The notes below the pieces were generated by a model. The model ran no database searches. It had not been told where the DNA came from and was given only the letters and a program-made list of their open reading frames with translations. Both the position numbers and the translations under genes were made by a program. 64,000 nucleotides of DNA, from NCBI RefSeq assembly GCF_026151205.1, contig NC_087079.1, positions 6,112,169 to 6,176,168 on the forward strand, given 5' to 3'. This DNA is from Bolinopsis microptera. Lineage: Eukaryota; Ctenophora; Tentaculata; Lobata; Bolinopsidae. This document shows positions 10,980 through 23,002 of the stretch, in pieces (within the stretch, counting starts at the first letter, position 1; every line of letters starts with the position of its first letter).

Positions 10980-13900
10980 GTAAGAGATACAAATAAACTT
11001 GTTTGCGTTACATGTTTGTAGTTTGTCTTCCATAAAATACATTTATTTTGAATAGAGATTTGAGATAAAACAGGATCAAAAGTCTAGGTCGATTTTTAAT
11101 AGAGTTTAACCAAACGATAAATGCCATCCCAATTACACTTACTAGTACTCCCAATGCAACGGTATAACTACATGAAAATACCTGTAAATTGGAAAATGAT
11201 AAAATCGAGACAGAAGACAGCCATACCTAAATTGTTCAGCTACCTTATAAATCATTACAATGTAATTTACAGATACAACCAGTACTTAGATGTCTGGAAG
11301 AGTTGTAGTAGACGTGCACTATGACCCTAACAACAGGTAGTTACCATAACAACAGATCATAACAACTCAATCACCTCCTCTAAAACTTGATCCAGACGTA
11401 AAACACTCGCTCAGCATGATGGTTCGCACAATTTCCACCTTGGTTTTAACGTACTTTCATTGTGCAAGTCAGAGTGTTCAGCTCTTTGAGTTTACTTTTC
11501 GAATATTTTCTGATGACTTAAACTACCATATCCAATCGAAATTTCAATACTTGCTCTTTTACAACTTGATTTTGGTGCGCTGCATATTATGGTAAGAAAA
11601 AAGGTAATTATAATTTGTCTGTAAACGTCAGGGGGGGGGGGGGTAGAGCTGTTCTGTTGTAAGTTTATATATTATATATTGCAGTTTTAAATTTATATTT
11701 TGTAGTTTTAGGTTAAATATTTAGACCAACAAGTGGCCACTCTGGTATCATTCTGCTGGATTGCAGAAGTATTAACAACTGTATTAATAACTGAAACAGT
11801 CCGCCGAGACAAATTGATTGTGGCGCTGTATATACATATATATAATATATGGATAAACTAGACCTGCAGAAGGTATACTATGGTCCTGGGATGTATCATG
11901 TTAAAGATTGTGGCGCTGTATTATGGTAAGGAAAAATAGCAGTCTGGTAACTACTTCTACGTCAATTGTCGTGCGTTGCACGTGTTTGACATCCGAATAG
12001 TTGTCAGTTGTCACTCGTGTCAATAATGACACCATGAACCACTGAATAAATACACTTTTTTGTTACTGTAAGTATTCCTCACCATTTAAATTACAACTCG
12101 GAAAAAAATCCGGTAAAAATAAATAAATATTCCCTATTCTCATAATTTCTCCAAACTTTGGTATTAATTGTCACACATTGAACTACAATCAAATACCGAC
12201 TACGCTAAATCTCCACCACCTAGGTCCTTCCTACTGCAATAACTTGTATTAATCAACTGAAACAAAGTTACCCGCCCGGCTCATCCCTCTCTTCATTCAT
12301 AACTCTTGATCGTCACTAATGGATCCTTAATTAAGCACGTGCGAGGGTTTACAGCACGTGCTAGGGTTTACAGCACGTGCTGATAAGTCACGTGTATTGT
12401 AACGAAGTGTAGTGCAGGAGGCACAGTGTTTCTCAGTTGGTTTTGTTTGTCACGAGTGTATATGGTTTTATTGGAACATAATGCAGCTCGACATGACTAC
12501 AACTTATGTAGTTCCCAGTATTGCTGGCTTTATTGTATACTTGTGTTTAAATCTTGCTGCCATTGCTCCTGTGTTTGTGTGATCAAGTGCACATTTTACA
12601 GCGTGCCCTTCATTAATAAACATCACGGTAACCCTGGCAACTCCTGGTAACCCCTGGTAACCCTGGTGACATCTCGGTAGTCCCTGGTTTAATCAGAATG
12701 GTACAGCTGTACAGTGTACATTGTCATATCCCTCTAATTCTATTGACCTCCTCCTCCTTCTCCTCCTTCTCCTCCTCTTCCACATCTCCCTCCTTCTCTT
12801 CCACAGTTAATATATTGAGTATATTACTCTTTATAAAGGTTGGGGTCCTTATCGTCATGGCGCTGTTAATGTAGTAGGCAGCATTGTACATAGCTTAATG
12901 TTAGTAATCTCAGGATTCAAAATCGTGACACTTGGTCACGAAGGGTAGCGACACTGTATTATTTATTGTGACAGCACCATATTGTGATCATGAGGCGTCT
13001 TTATTATTCAGCTGAGTTCTGCACATTTGAGCTGCACGTTAGTGAAGTCACGACTATTAGCTAATTTTATAGTTCAAAGAAGGAGTTAATAGGAAGGGTA
13101 TAGTAGTAGTAGTACGATTTCCTGATGTCAAATTCAAATCGTAATGCGTTCGAAATTTGATAATTTTACTAAAGTTGAAGCTGCATGTTGTCGCTTAGTT
13201 GGCTTCCACAATTAGTTGATACTTGGAAACATTAAATGTAAGTAGTCAGCTTGGCAATATGAATTAAAAGTATCTATAACAAAAGCTTGCTCAAACTCTC
13301 CAAGTCACACTTTTCCAGGATGATAGCTTACGGGATTTCCCCCGCTCGCAACAGCAGGTCCTAAAATTCGTATCAATATTCCAATTCACTGTTCCCACTC
13401 CTCACAATACTCTACATTATTCCGGGATCCATCTTCGTAGTAACATACTATAGTATCGCTATAGTAACTATATGTCATCACTACAGGCGCAGCACAGCCA
13501 TTGTCCCTAGATCCTGTGCAAATTGCCGTATTGTTGCGGTATTAGAACGGAGTGCCGCGCTACCCCAGCTTGGGGTGTTAAAGGTATTCATCCTTTTAGC
13601 GATTGTTCGAGCTTCAACCATTACGGTTCGGCTAATGACCCCTTATAAAGTTATAACCCTCATGACCCTTTATGGACTCCGTGGTGCCTGTAACCACTTT
13701 CATCTTAGTCAGACTTGAAACGTGTCTAGTTCTTGCTGTGAATGGTTGCTTTGACGTTTTTGCCGACAGGTTTCAACATTTAAATGTCGTCATTATTACC
13801 GAGTTTATCGGTTTTCAACTGGTTCGATAGGAACAAACTAATTACCCAAAGTTAGGTCTTATTAGGCTGACAATGTAACTACAAGGCTGATGATAGTCTT

Positions 13901-15040
13901 CACAGTTTTAGCCAACAACAAAGTCTCATTTTCTCATTTTCTGCTTGATGGCCTTCTTTGAGTATACCTACACTGACCTTCAGGACTAGCGAATCCAACT
14001 TGCCATCGGTTTAGCACCCATCTGATTAGCGTTTTTCAAATAAAACAGCTTCATCACAACTAATTCAGCTTAGCTCCTAATTTGTCTGTACGCGTCTAGT
14101 AATCTTACCGTGCTTCTTTTTATCACGTGATCAGAACAAGGTTTCCTGAATCAGTACAAACTACCTTCGCACTTCACCTTGACATTGGAGCTCCTTTATT
14201 GTTGCTTGTTTGGCTTACAATTCCACGCACACGTATCTGTCGTATCTCTTCACCTCTTTGTTTTAGTTAAGTTCTATCAACTTGAGGCTTTATATCAAGT
14301 CTGTCTTCTCGCTGAATTAGTTTGTTTTATGAAGTTTCACGGAAACAAGATGTCTCCCGAAAGTGGTGTAGAAAGTGTCTCCATTTCTAATGATCTGTGA
14401 CTATCCTGGTTGTTTACCTACGAACTTGGTCGTTTAGATTTAAAGTGCTTCCATGAAAGCTGTTTTCTATGCTCGCTGGTTGACAAGTTATTGTTCGACA
14501 GAAACGATTATTTTTGCGTCAATATATTTACTGATATTATTTGAATATTATTATCATAATATAAATTTATGTAATAATTCCTATTGAGGCTCATGCCCCC
14601 CCCCCCCCCCCCCCCCCCATCCCGGGGTTACTACCTACTGCTCAGAAAGTAAAAGTTCTCAAGTTCCATCGATTCCTCCATTCTTTCATAACCGGGCGCT
14701 TACGTGATCGCGTAAAAACATATATATAAGCTGTCTGCTCGATTTGCTAGTTCCATTTGTCACTTTACCTGCAATGTTTTAAAGTTCCACCAACTACTCC
14801 AGCCTACAATTATTCGTATCCTAACTTCTAATTGTGCCCTAAATCAGTATAGTCTGGCTTGTCCTGTAAACTTTAGTCTGTACAACTAAATGCTTTATTC
14901 ATCCTGTTGTCTTCATATGCGTATCTGAATTACACAGATATACACAGTTGTACCCCCATTTACCTCGTCTCTTCCCTGTAATATTTGCCGAACCCGCGTT
15001 ACCCACCTCTCTGCTAGTCGGGCTAGATGCAGCTAGTTTG
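10980..15040. other. no firm gene
   Basis: Presumed intron. It contains a pair of short similar blocks (11580-11600 and 11915-11935), poly-G at 11630-11643, three copies of an AGCACGTGCTNGGGTTTAC-like segment with CACGTG E-boxes near 12330-12400, a pyrimidine-rich block at 12745-12800 and poly-C at 14597-14618. The 67- and 74-codon frames at 11121 and 12426 lack coding character. Confidence 0.4.
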
Positions 15041-15259
15041 ATGAAACACCACAAAGCAACCCACCGCCGGGTGACGCTGGAGCCACTATTCCGCCGACAC
15101 ACTGCTCCACGGCCCCGATCAGTAGACCAGGACTCAGAGGGGATCATGCTGGACACGACACTTCACAAGTTTATAGAGAAGGTCACTGCCAAGTGCAAGG
15201 GGAGGGAGTGTGTAGTCAGTGAATACGATCCGGAGGCCGGGGAACGACTTAGGACAAAG
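15041..15259 (+). CDS. candidate alternative first exon C of the Kv channel gene
   Basis: An open frame with ATGs at 15041 (73 codons) and 15146 (38 codons; MLDTTLHKFIEKVTAKCKG...) ends at donor AAG|GTCAGT in phase 0. GC-rich sequence starts near 14990, favouring the upstream ATG, but the start is not settled. The peptide is strongly charged, with three cysteines. Beyond the donor the frame degrades into AT-rich sequence. The sites resembling acceptors upstream (near 15015-15035) are in the wrong phase to follow the other first-exon candidates, so I read this as a first exon. Confidence 0.5.
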
Positions 15260-15896
15260 GTCAGTGAAAAAAGATATGAGGTTGAGGATTTTGCTGACTT
15301 TTCGATATTTGGGTACTGCACAAGCTGCCTATCAGCCGAATGCCTTGTCGGTCAAAAATTGCACGGTTCAAGTTTTGCTCGGCTAACTTTTTGCACGGTT
15401 AAAATTATGCACTATTTCTGTTCACTAATCATGGAATTACCAAATGCAAACAAGCGCGCGCCAAGCAAGCAGCATTATAATATGAATTCTAGTTCATAGT
15501 CCATTAGCAATTGGTGATTGATTGATCCGTGCAAATTTAAAACGGAAAGGTATTATCTGGCTGATAGCCAGTTGAAACCCTATAAAAAGTTATAGTTAAT
15601 ATTCTTCCATCTGTACGAGTTTGATGATTACAAACGCATAAGTTGAGATCATCTGTTGATTGAATAAGTCCCGTCTAAACTAATCAACAATTCTGCTTAG
15701 TCTTCAATTTAAATTCCACAAGTCTCTCACAAATAATCAGTACAAAACACTAAAGTACCCTCGCGCACGTGTTCACTGTCACGTGCTCACTGTCACATGC
15801 TCAATAATCTCCACCCTCAAGTCTCCATACCAACGGTAACCATACCAACTCACCATTATTCAGCTCTATCTGAAACCTGTAATCAATGAGAATGAG

Positions 15897-15953
15897 ATGT
15901 TCCTAGGTCGGAGTGGTCTGACTAAAGTAGTGAACCCACAGATTGGTGATCAG
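15897..15953 (+). CDS. candidate alternative first exon D of the Kv channel gene
   Basis: An ATG opens 19 codons (MFLGRSGLTKVVNPQIGDQ) ending at CAG|GTAGTA in phase 0. Two upstream ATGs (15886, 15892) lead to an early stop and would form a tiny upstream frame. A 9-bp tandem repeat begins at the donor itself. Assignment to the Kv gene is inferred from strand, phase and position. Confidence 0.4.
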
Positions 15954-16200
15954 GTAGTAACTCTTGTAACTCTTGTAACTCTTGTAACTCTTGTAACTCT
16001 TGTAACTCTTGTAACTCTTGTAACTTTTGTAACTCTTGTAACTCTTGTAACTCTTGTAACTCTTGTAACTCTTGTAACTCTTGTAACTCTTGTAACTCTT
16101 GTAACTCTTGTAACTCTTGTATCTCTTGTAACTCTTGTAACTCTTGTAACTCTTGTAACTCTTGTAACTCTTGTAACTCTTGTAACTCTTGTAACTCTTG
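15954..16200 (+). repeat. 9-bp repeat (GTAACTCTT), about 27 copies, starting at a splice donor
   Basis: GTAACTCTT runs with only a few single-base changes (ACTTTTGT, ATCTCTTGT). Because 9 is a multiple of 3, it produces long artefactual frames on both strands (TLV repeats on plus, SYK repeats on minus); these are not genes. The first GT of the array is the donor of the preceding exon. Confidence 0.95.
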
Positions 16201-19200
16201 GTACTGGTATAGTGATCAGTTCCTGGTCCGTTATATACCATTACCTCAGTTAGCTTTGCAACACATAGTAACTAAAAGGTTAGCTATGAGGTCGACCGGG
16301 ACCAGATTTCCGGGACCAGATTTCTGTCCGGGACGGGGACTAGGTCAGGATTCCGGTCGACTCTTGACTGTGTCCTTCCCTTTCTTGTTATGTTGTGTTA
16401 TACTTCGCTCGCAGTGATTAGCGAGTTTTGTGGGACTTGATCAGCAAGTGATTAATTAGCACGATCATTTTTATAATTTATTGAGGAAGCTATCTTAGTA
16501 CATGGACACGTTCATTGAAGTTTGAAGATACTGGTAAATAATAGTGGCCCTATTAAATGGCACGATGAGGTAAAATTTGTCACACTATGAGACTAAATAA
16601 ACCCTCGATGGTTAGGATAATCGTCTCATCCTCTAGTCAAACTTTGTTACAAAACGATATCTTTATCAAATGATAAGATATCGTTTAAATTTGGCCGGCA
16701 GTGAGTTGTAAACTTTGTCACACTATAAAAACGTGACAGAGTTTACATGGCCCCTTGCTGCCGTGTTTGAGCAAATTTTCGAATTTCCGGTTCATAGGTC
16801 TAGTTCCATATGACTTTTACATAGAAGAACCATAAAATAATGAGTTGAAAGGGTTTTGAGGACACCTCATAGTAGAAAAGAGGTATCGTATTCTGAGTGT
16901 GACAAAGTTTACGAAATATTGCCTTAAAACCGTTCGATCCCTGCCCTTTAACCAATGTTATATCATAATTGTTAGATTGACCTAATCTACTATATTTTAG
17001 ACCAAATAATGCTAATTGGGCAGCTATGGTTAACACAGTCACAAAAATGTGACATTTTTTACATTATAATGCCTAACAACAATACATTTTATTTCTGAGC
17101 CACTATCGCCGAAAACGCTATTTTTTGGTTAACCAATATCCTCAAACTACAATGAACGTGGCCTTAACTAAATACTTAATACTTCCACTTTATTAGCAAT
17201 TATAGCAAGTGATAACTGGTACTGAAGGCAACATAAATTAACGATGAAAAGTTTTGCAAAAGTGTAGCATCGGTTTGTTAGGGAAAAGTGACAACAATGT
17301 CATATTATATGTAATCATGAAGCACGATTCTTCGTGTTTCTAATTTGAAAACTTTAACCCTTTCTTCATCTTAAATTTATTTTACTGTTGTTCACATGAT
17401 TTTCCCTAACTGCAAGTGACACACTGAATAAAATGAATTGTATTCTAACTGAATTCTAACTATGTACTGGGATCACAAATTTACATACCATGGTGATCAT
17501 CATCTCCACCTCCTTAATTATCATAATAAATGAAGGAGGACCCCTTATTAGTCAAGGTATCGGGAGATATCAAGTATTTGGTTGCTCAGCCCGAATATCT
17601 CTGATTAGTGGACCATTGTGAACTTGAATTATGCATGAATGATGAATACAATGAACCAATGTATATGCTATAGGCAAAGGTATAATAGGTAATAGTAATA
17701 GGTGATAACTTAATAATACCCTTATCGGGTTTGATATTTGAGACTGCTGTTTAAATTATAATTCTGCTGATTAAAGTTTGTTATAGTTTACAAATCATAC
17801 TTTTTACTGGGTAGTGTGATTTGGAAATGCCAAATTGTTAGAATGATACTTGATTATGTTCTCATGGTTGCGCAATCTTCAAGGTTGTCCCCCTTGAACG
17901 GTTATGGTATATTTTCCCTTTTTATTCATTTATTTTATTTACAGCGTATCATCATAATTCACAAATATTGAATAAAGGCATTGAACATAAACTTAACTAA
18001 TTCTAGTTCGAAAAAATGTCCAGAACCGAAAATTGTAAAATTGACTGAGTAACCGTAATTACTGGTCTCTGCTACGTTCAACAGTAATTTGTAACTCTCA
18101 CGGCTTATTTAATGTATGCGTTATGTTCCCAAGACAAGGTATGCACATTCAGAATACACAACAAATACAAAATATCCTTGACGTCCTTACAATCCTTCTA
18201 TTTTACTTGGGTTGCCTTTTTTACTTTTTACATTGAATTTGAATTAGTTAAATAATTAATTAAATGATTAATTAATTAAATGATTATACTAGAGGTATGC
18301 AAAGTTTCTTTATGCTATCCTTTTGTGGGCCAACCAGCCTCTCTCCAAAAATAAAATAAACATAGCAGCACTCGTCCACAATTACCTGCCCAATGATCTT
18401 CTTACATGTAAAATAAGAATAAAACTTCAGTTCACTGTCTGCAAATGTCCATATATATATCTATATATATCTATATAGGGGGGGGGGGGGGTGTCACGTC
18501 CGTCTATGTCCGCTTGTCTCATAGAATCCAAAAAGGACAGGACATAGGCGGACATAGGCGGACATAGGCGGACATAGACGGACATAGGCGGACATAGACG
18601 GACATAGGAGGACATAGACGGACATTAGCGGACATTAGCGGACATTAATGGACACCTAAATTGCTAAATAAAATGTTCAATTTTGCTATATATATGTGTG
18701 CAGGCTTTGGATTAAAAGTAAGCAGAATCGTAGTTTGTTTAATGTTTTTATGACAATTTTGCCCACAAGGAGATCATCGTTAGTCAGAAGATCGTTATTA
18801 TCAGAAAGAAAACGACTTTTATAGAGTTTAGATCCTCAAGGATATTGTAAATTATGATCTCAGAACCCTCAATTGAACCATATTATTGACCTATGGCACA
18901 ATGATATAGTCGTTTTATACACATATCCTTAATCTCATTAAGTTCATTAAAATTAGATATATTAAATTAGTGGCTTTATTATGTCTTTCTTTAGAGCAAT
19001 AATTACATTTGATGCACAATCCACTTGTCTATGAATTACCATACACAATTTTGATAACTATAACTAAATTTGTGGTATCTTTCATTGCCGCATTAAGGTA
19101 TCAATTCATTGTATTATCAATTCATCAATCCTTGTTAAATGTACGTGTTTAATAATAATAATGACACACTTCCTTGGCTACTTTCCCGAGAAACGTGTAG

Positions 19201-19358
19201 GTAACACAATTAATTAACTGACTAATTAACCAGTAGCAAGTTGCACCCAAAATGAAAGCAACATGTTGCCCCGTGAAGTATGAAGTACCTTTTATTATCC
19301 ATAGCAACATGCCTTCTTGATGTAACGTTGAAATTATTGGTTTATAAAAGTTTTTCTT
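16201..19358. other. no firm gene; decameric repeat inside
   Basis: AT-rich presumed intron. A frame from ATG 16287 has a duplicated GGGACCAGATTTC segment but no phase-0 donor. A small TA-rich repeat and poly-G occur at 18455-18491. Nothing else can be supported. Confidence 0.4.
18540..18650. repeat. 10-bp repeat (GGACATAGGC), about 11 copies
   Basis: GGACATAGGC and variants (GGACATAGAC, GGACATTAGC) repeat about 11 times. A reverse-complement copy of the unit (GTCTATGTCCGC) lies just before, at 18501-18513, so the region can fold back on itself. Confidence 0.9.
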
Positions 19359-19654
19359 TTAGTTTCCAAGAGCTCGATTCACCGTTTCATTCCATGAATT
19401 TGATATTGTCTTCTGTGAAGTTCCATTAGAAACAAGATTGCTTAACCAATCATTTCTGTTGAGAGGTGTTCCGACTAGTTGAGATTTAGTTGTGGACTGT
19501 GGAGATGGTATCAAGAGAGTTCTCGTTGAGGCAGAACCAGAAAAGAGGGAGTGTAACGGTGTCAGAGGGTCCAGGTGACCTGGCCTGCCTGAGGAGTGAG
19601 GCTGTCGCTGTGGAGCATATCCTGGTGAGATTACATCATCTTCATAAATAAGTC
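19359..19654 (-). CDS. probable terminal coding exon of an unidentified gene on the opposite strand
   Basis: On the minus strand an acceptor (AAATACAG|GACTTATTT) is followed by 98 open codons and a TAA. Composition is coding-like: balanced codons and a Ser/Thr/Pro-rich stretch followed by NDWLSNLVSNGTSQKTISNS. I do not recognise the family. Upstream minus-strand exons would lie to the right; none is evident within the next kilobases. It could be a nested gene, an exon fragment moved here by duplication, or a processed relic. It lies inside the presumed 5' introns of the Kv gene, antisense to it. Confidence 0.4.
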
Positions 19655-22600
19655 CTGTATTTGTATCCAATTACAGTGTAATAGTTAAGTATGTATATAG
19701 AAAATCTGTTTATAGCATATTTATTGAAACTTAATAATGTACTCTAAGAATGATGAAATTGAAATTGTTTTCTAAGATATTAAGTTTCTATTACCGTAAT
19801 CGCGGGTCCCAACGACTATTGCGTAACAATAGAGCAACACGCATTTTAACCTTTTTATTTGACAAGATGGAATATGCTCAATATCTAAACCACAATATCT
19901 GAACTTAAAGACCACAAAGTAGCGCGTGATATGACAAAGTAGCGCGTGATATGACCACAAAGTAGCGCGTGATATGACCACAAAGTAGCGCGTGATATGA
20001 CAAATTGGCGCGTGATATGACCTAGATTAACGTCATGTTAAGCACGATCCAGAGCTGTTTTGTACTACAGTTTTTGTACTTAACTACTGTTTGATGTCTG
20101 AGCTAATTATCACATATCTACATGTGTTAATCCTGGGCTACCCTGTACCAGAATGTGTGCCTAATATCGACTACAACCAAAAGGCTGGCATCTAACAATG
20201 ATCTACAAGATTTTCAGGGAACGGAAAATATATATCTTGTCACAGACAACACTACAAATAAAACCATAAGTGTGCCTGCGAGCTTATGATGCGAGCTTAT
20301 GATGCGAGCTTATGATGCGAGCTTATAATGCGAGCTGTTAGAGTTTATTTCGTGCTTTAGTGAAAATAACACCATAGAAATGGTCTATACGTTAAAGATT
20401 CATGTCTGAATTTTTTCTGCAATGTTGAGCAGTTGACAAGAGATGTCAGATGACGAAATAAAATATACCGACAGCGTATCGAAACTGTTGGATTACAAGC
20501 GACAAAACCTCACAAGTTGCCTGAGTATCAAATCTGTGTAAATAACATTTAGCTAACCTTCGTGCATTTCTACCTACAATTAATTATTTAGTTAGTTTGT
20601 TAGTTAGTTTGTTAGTTTGTAGGGTAGCTAAGGATAACTGATTGTTCTCACGGAAAGATACGAAACATGGACGGCCGTTTTTGCTTCTCCCATTCTCCCC
20701 TTGTAACGGTATGAATAATATAATATAATGATATAATATATTAATATATATATAATATAATAATAAACCAGAATTATTCTGGTTTTAACAACTCAATAAT
20801 GCGTGAAATTTATAAAAACAATAATTTATAATAACAAAATAAACTTCGTTTATTTATTAAATTCTAGAAAAGGCTCCAAGAATCTTTAGAAGGTCTTCGC
20901 TCTTGACAACTCCTTGTGTTATTTATAACGGCATGTTTGTATTTTGTATGTTGTTCACATTCACTCAGTCTGTATTAAAATTCAGTTTGTTGTCTGAAAC
21001 AACAAAATTTACCCATGACTTTTACAGAACGCAAAGTCACATTCCCTGTGATAAACACATTACAGGATTAGTAGTAGTTCCTTCAACTTCCTGACACGAG
21101 CTTAGTTTTAATCTCATTTTAACCTCATTCTGGAAACTTTCAAACATCTACGTTGTTTAAACATAATGAAATCTTAACCTGATTTCACGACATTCCACTG
21201 CCATGAAGTTCCTGACTATGTATTTTTCAGTTTCTTGTGATACTTGTAACTTTGTAACTTGTCGGTTTCCCTTTAATTTTGCTGGATATTTCCCCTCACA
21301 TTCAGATAAACAGTGAGAGGGCTGCTCCTTCCTCACGTCTAGTGATACTTTACAATTGGCGGTTATTTTGTTTTATCGGACTATAAATATTATGATACCT
21401 TACTTGATGTTATTTAGACGACTTATTTGTTTAACAAGCGGGATTTATTTTCAATAAATATTAAGTAAGTTAGAAGTAAGTTTGTTATAAGTAAGTTTGT
21501 TATATCCTTATAATGCATATCGATGTATTTCGCACGGAGAATTAACAACTAACGAGTCACATAACGCCACTAACACAGTGATTAGGTAACACTGTAAAAG
21601 CTTGTTTTAGTTTTACCTTATATGGTAGTGTAACTATGGTAACACTGCCATATAAGGCAATACTGAATTGTAGGAACGTGATTGTTCCCACAATGTGTTA
21701 CAGCTATTACTTTCTTACTTTACGTTATATCGGAATGTGATTCAACTATCTTACCACTGGAACTTGGCACCCAGTGTTGCACTTGCAGTATGCACTATAT
21801 TCCAAAGTACTGCACTGTGTTACATGTTCTATATTATATATATATATATATATACTCCTATATCGATTATAGCTGCTGTGATCGTGTTGACCTGCTAGCT
21901 GCCTTTAAAAACACGATAGTTTTGTCATCTGTGTGTTCTCTCCGTCTTGTTCTGTGCGCGGCGCCATGTTACATGTTGTAACCTGGTTTGTGGTACGTTG
22001 GAATTTTACATTCATTTTCATATCTGTATCTATTGTTATTTATTTATTTTTTAAGTTCGCTTTCAATTTTTCACTGATCCAATCATCAAAAATGTATAAA
22101 GCATTCCATTTGGTCATATTCATTTAGTTTTAAATAGGGCATACAAACCAGAAAGGTTCACACTAGCTTCTTTTAACATAGCCAAACAGGCTAACATGTA
22201 AAAAAGTCAAAAGATGAGCAGTTCTGACTGCTTCTAATGTCGATGTTGTCATATATTGTCGGAATAGTAAGATCACTGCAACTTCAGACAACAAATTCGT
22301 TTATCCGCTCAGATCACCGCTGTTATGTGGCCGCCACTTTTATGCACGTAATCACTATAACTCCAAATTTAGCGAAATTTATATTTGTGAGATCAATATT
22401 TAAATATCAATCTCACGAATTTTCACGATGATGTGAAATTTTGTTTCGAAGAATAATGGGTAATATTTACTGAATAATATCAAATAGCTACCTGCTACAT
22501 GCTATAAACCGTACGGATTCAAGCTGTAAATTTAGCTTACATTCGGCATATTCTGCGAGGTGTCACAAAGTTATGATAAAGCAATCTTTTCGCCGTTTTA

Positions 22601-22900
22601 GAATTTTTACAGCTAGACGTTCAGTAACTTTCTACTCTCGAATTCCGTTCTCTGTTTAGAACTTTTAACTTTGATAGGCAAAATTTTTCGATGCTTAAAG
22701 TTTGAAATTGAACGGTTACATATTTGTGTAACTGAATGTCGTTTTACTGACAGGATTTCGTCTGTTTATACTTACGATAAACGAATCCGCAATTACTCTA
22801 ATTGCCAGCCTTAGCGGAATTCAAATTTGCCAAAGGAATTTGACGCATTTGCTGCATTTCCATCGTTTTCTACGTTTTGTACCCCACTTCTGAGAGGAAG
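19655..22900. other. no firm gene; several short repeats
   Basis: Contains a block of about 20 to 25 bases (AAAGTAGCGCGTGATATGAC) in four to five copies at 19912-20020, a 13-base repeat (GCGAGCTTATGAT) at 20279-20330, a TTAGTTTGTTAG repeat near 20590-20620 and TA-rich tracts at 20710-20765 and 21833-21853. Apart from the candidate exon at 20443, I see no coding sequence. Confidence 0.4.
20443..20535 (+). CDS. possible alternative first exon (MSDDEIKYTDSVSKLL...)
   Basis: An ATG opens 31 codons with clear coding character (MSDDEIKYTDSVSKLLDYKR...) before an in-frame TAA two codons later. If it is an exon, the only phase-0 donor is the weak AAATCT|GTGTAA. A slightly better GTAAAT two bases on would give the wrong phase. 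It may therefore be a first exon of the Kv gene, a short ORF of its own, or a relic. Confidence 0.28.
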
Positions 22901-23002
22901 ATGAACGTGAGACTAGCCGTTCTGACAAACGAGCAGGAGGAAGAGGAGGCAGAGATCAGGACGGAGGTGAAGGAGCATATCACTAACAGACTGAAGAGAC
23001 TG
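22901..23002 (+). CDS. Kv gene first exon E (nearest to the common exons)
   Basis: An ATG opens 34 codons ([19 protein letters not shown]... ending NRLKRL), followed by donor CTG|GTAGGT in phase 0. It joins in frame to the common exon at 25037, whose product begins [11 protein letters not shown]. The peptide is acidic then basic, probably helical, preceding T1. Its last 36 bases and the donor form the unit of a 40-bp array. Only the first donor gives an open product: reading on into the second copy reaches TAA (GCATATCACTAA). Confidence 0.7.

Noticed and set aside
14179-14400. 73-codon frame ending in MSPESGVESVSISNDL
   Set aside because: The last 23 codons look slightly coding-like, but there is no phase-0 donor or family match.
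15897-16253. 118- and 112-codon frames of TLV or SYK repeats
   Set aside because: Artefact of a 9-bp repeat; only the first 19 plus-strand codons before the donor look like an exon.
18694-18717. 8-codon ATG frame with phase-0 donor GTAAGC
   Set aside because: Too short to separate from chance; also a similar 10-codon case at 22237.
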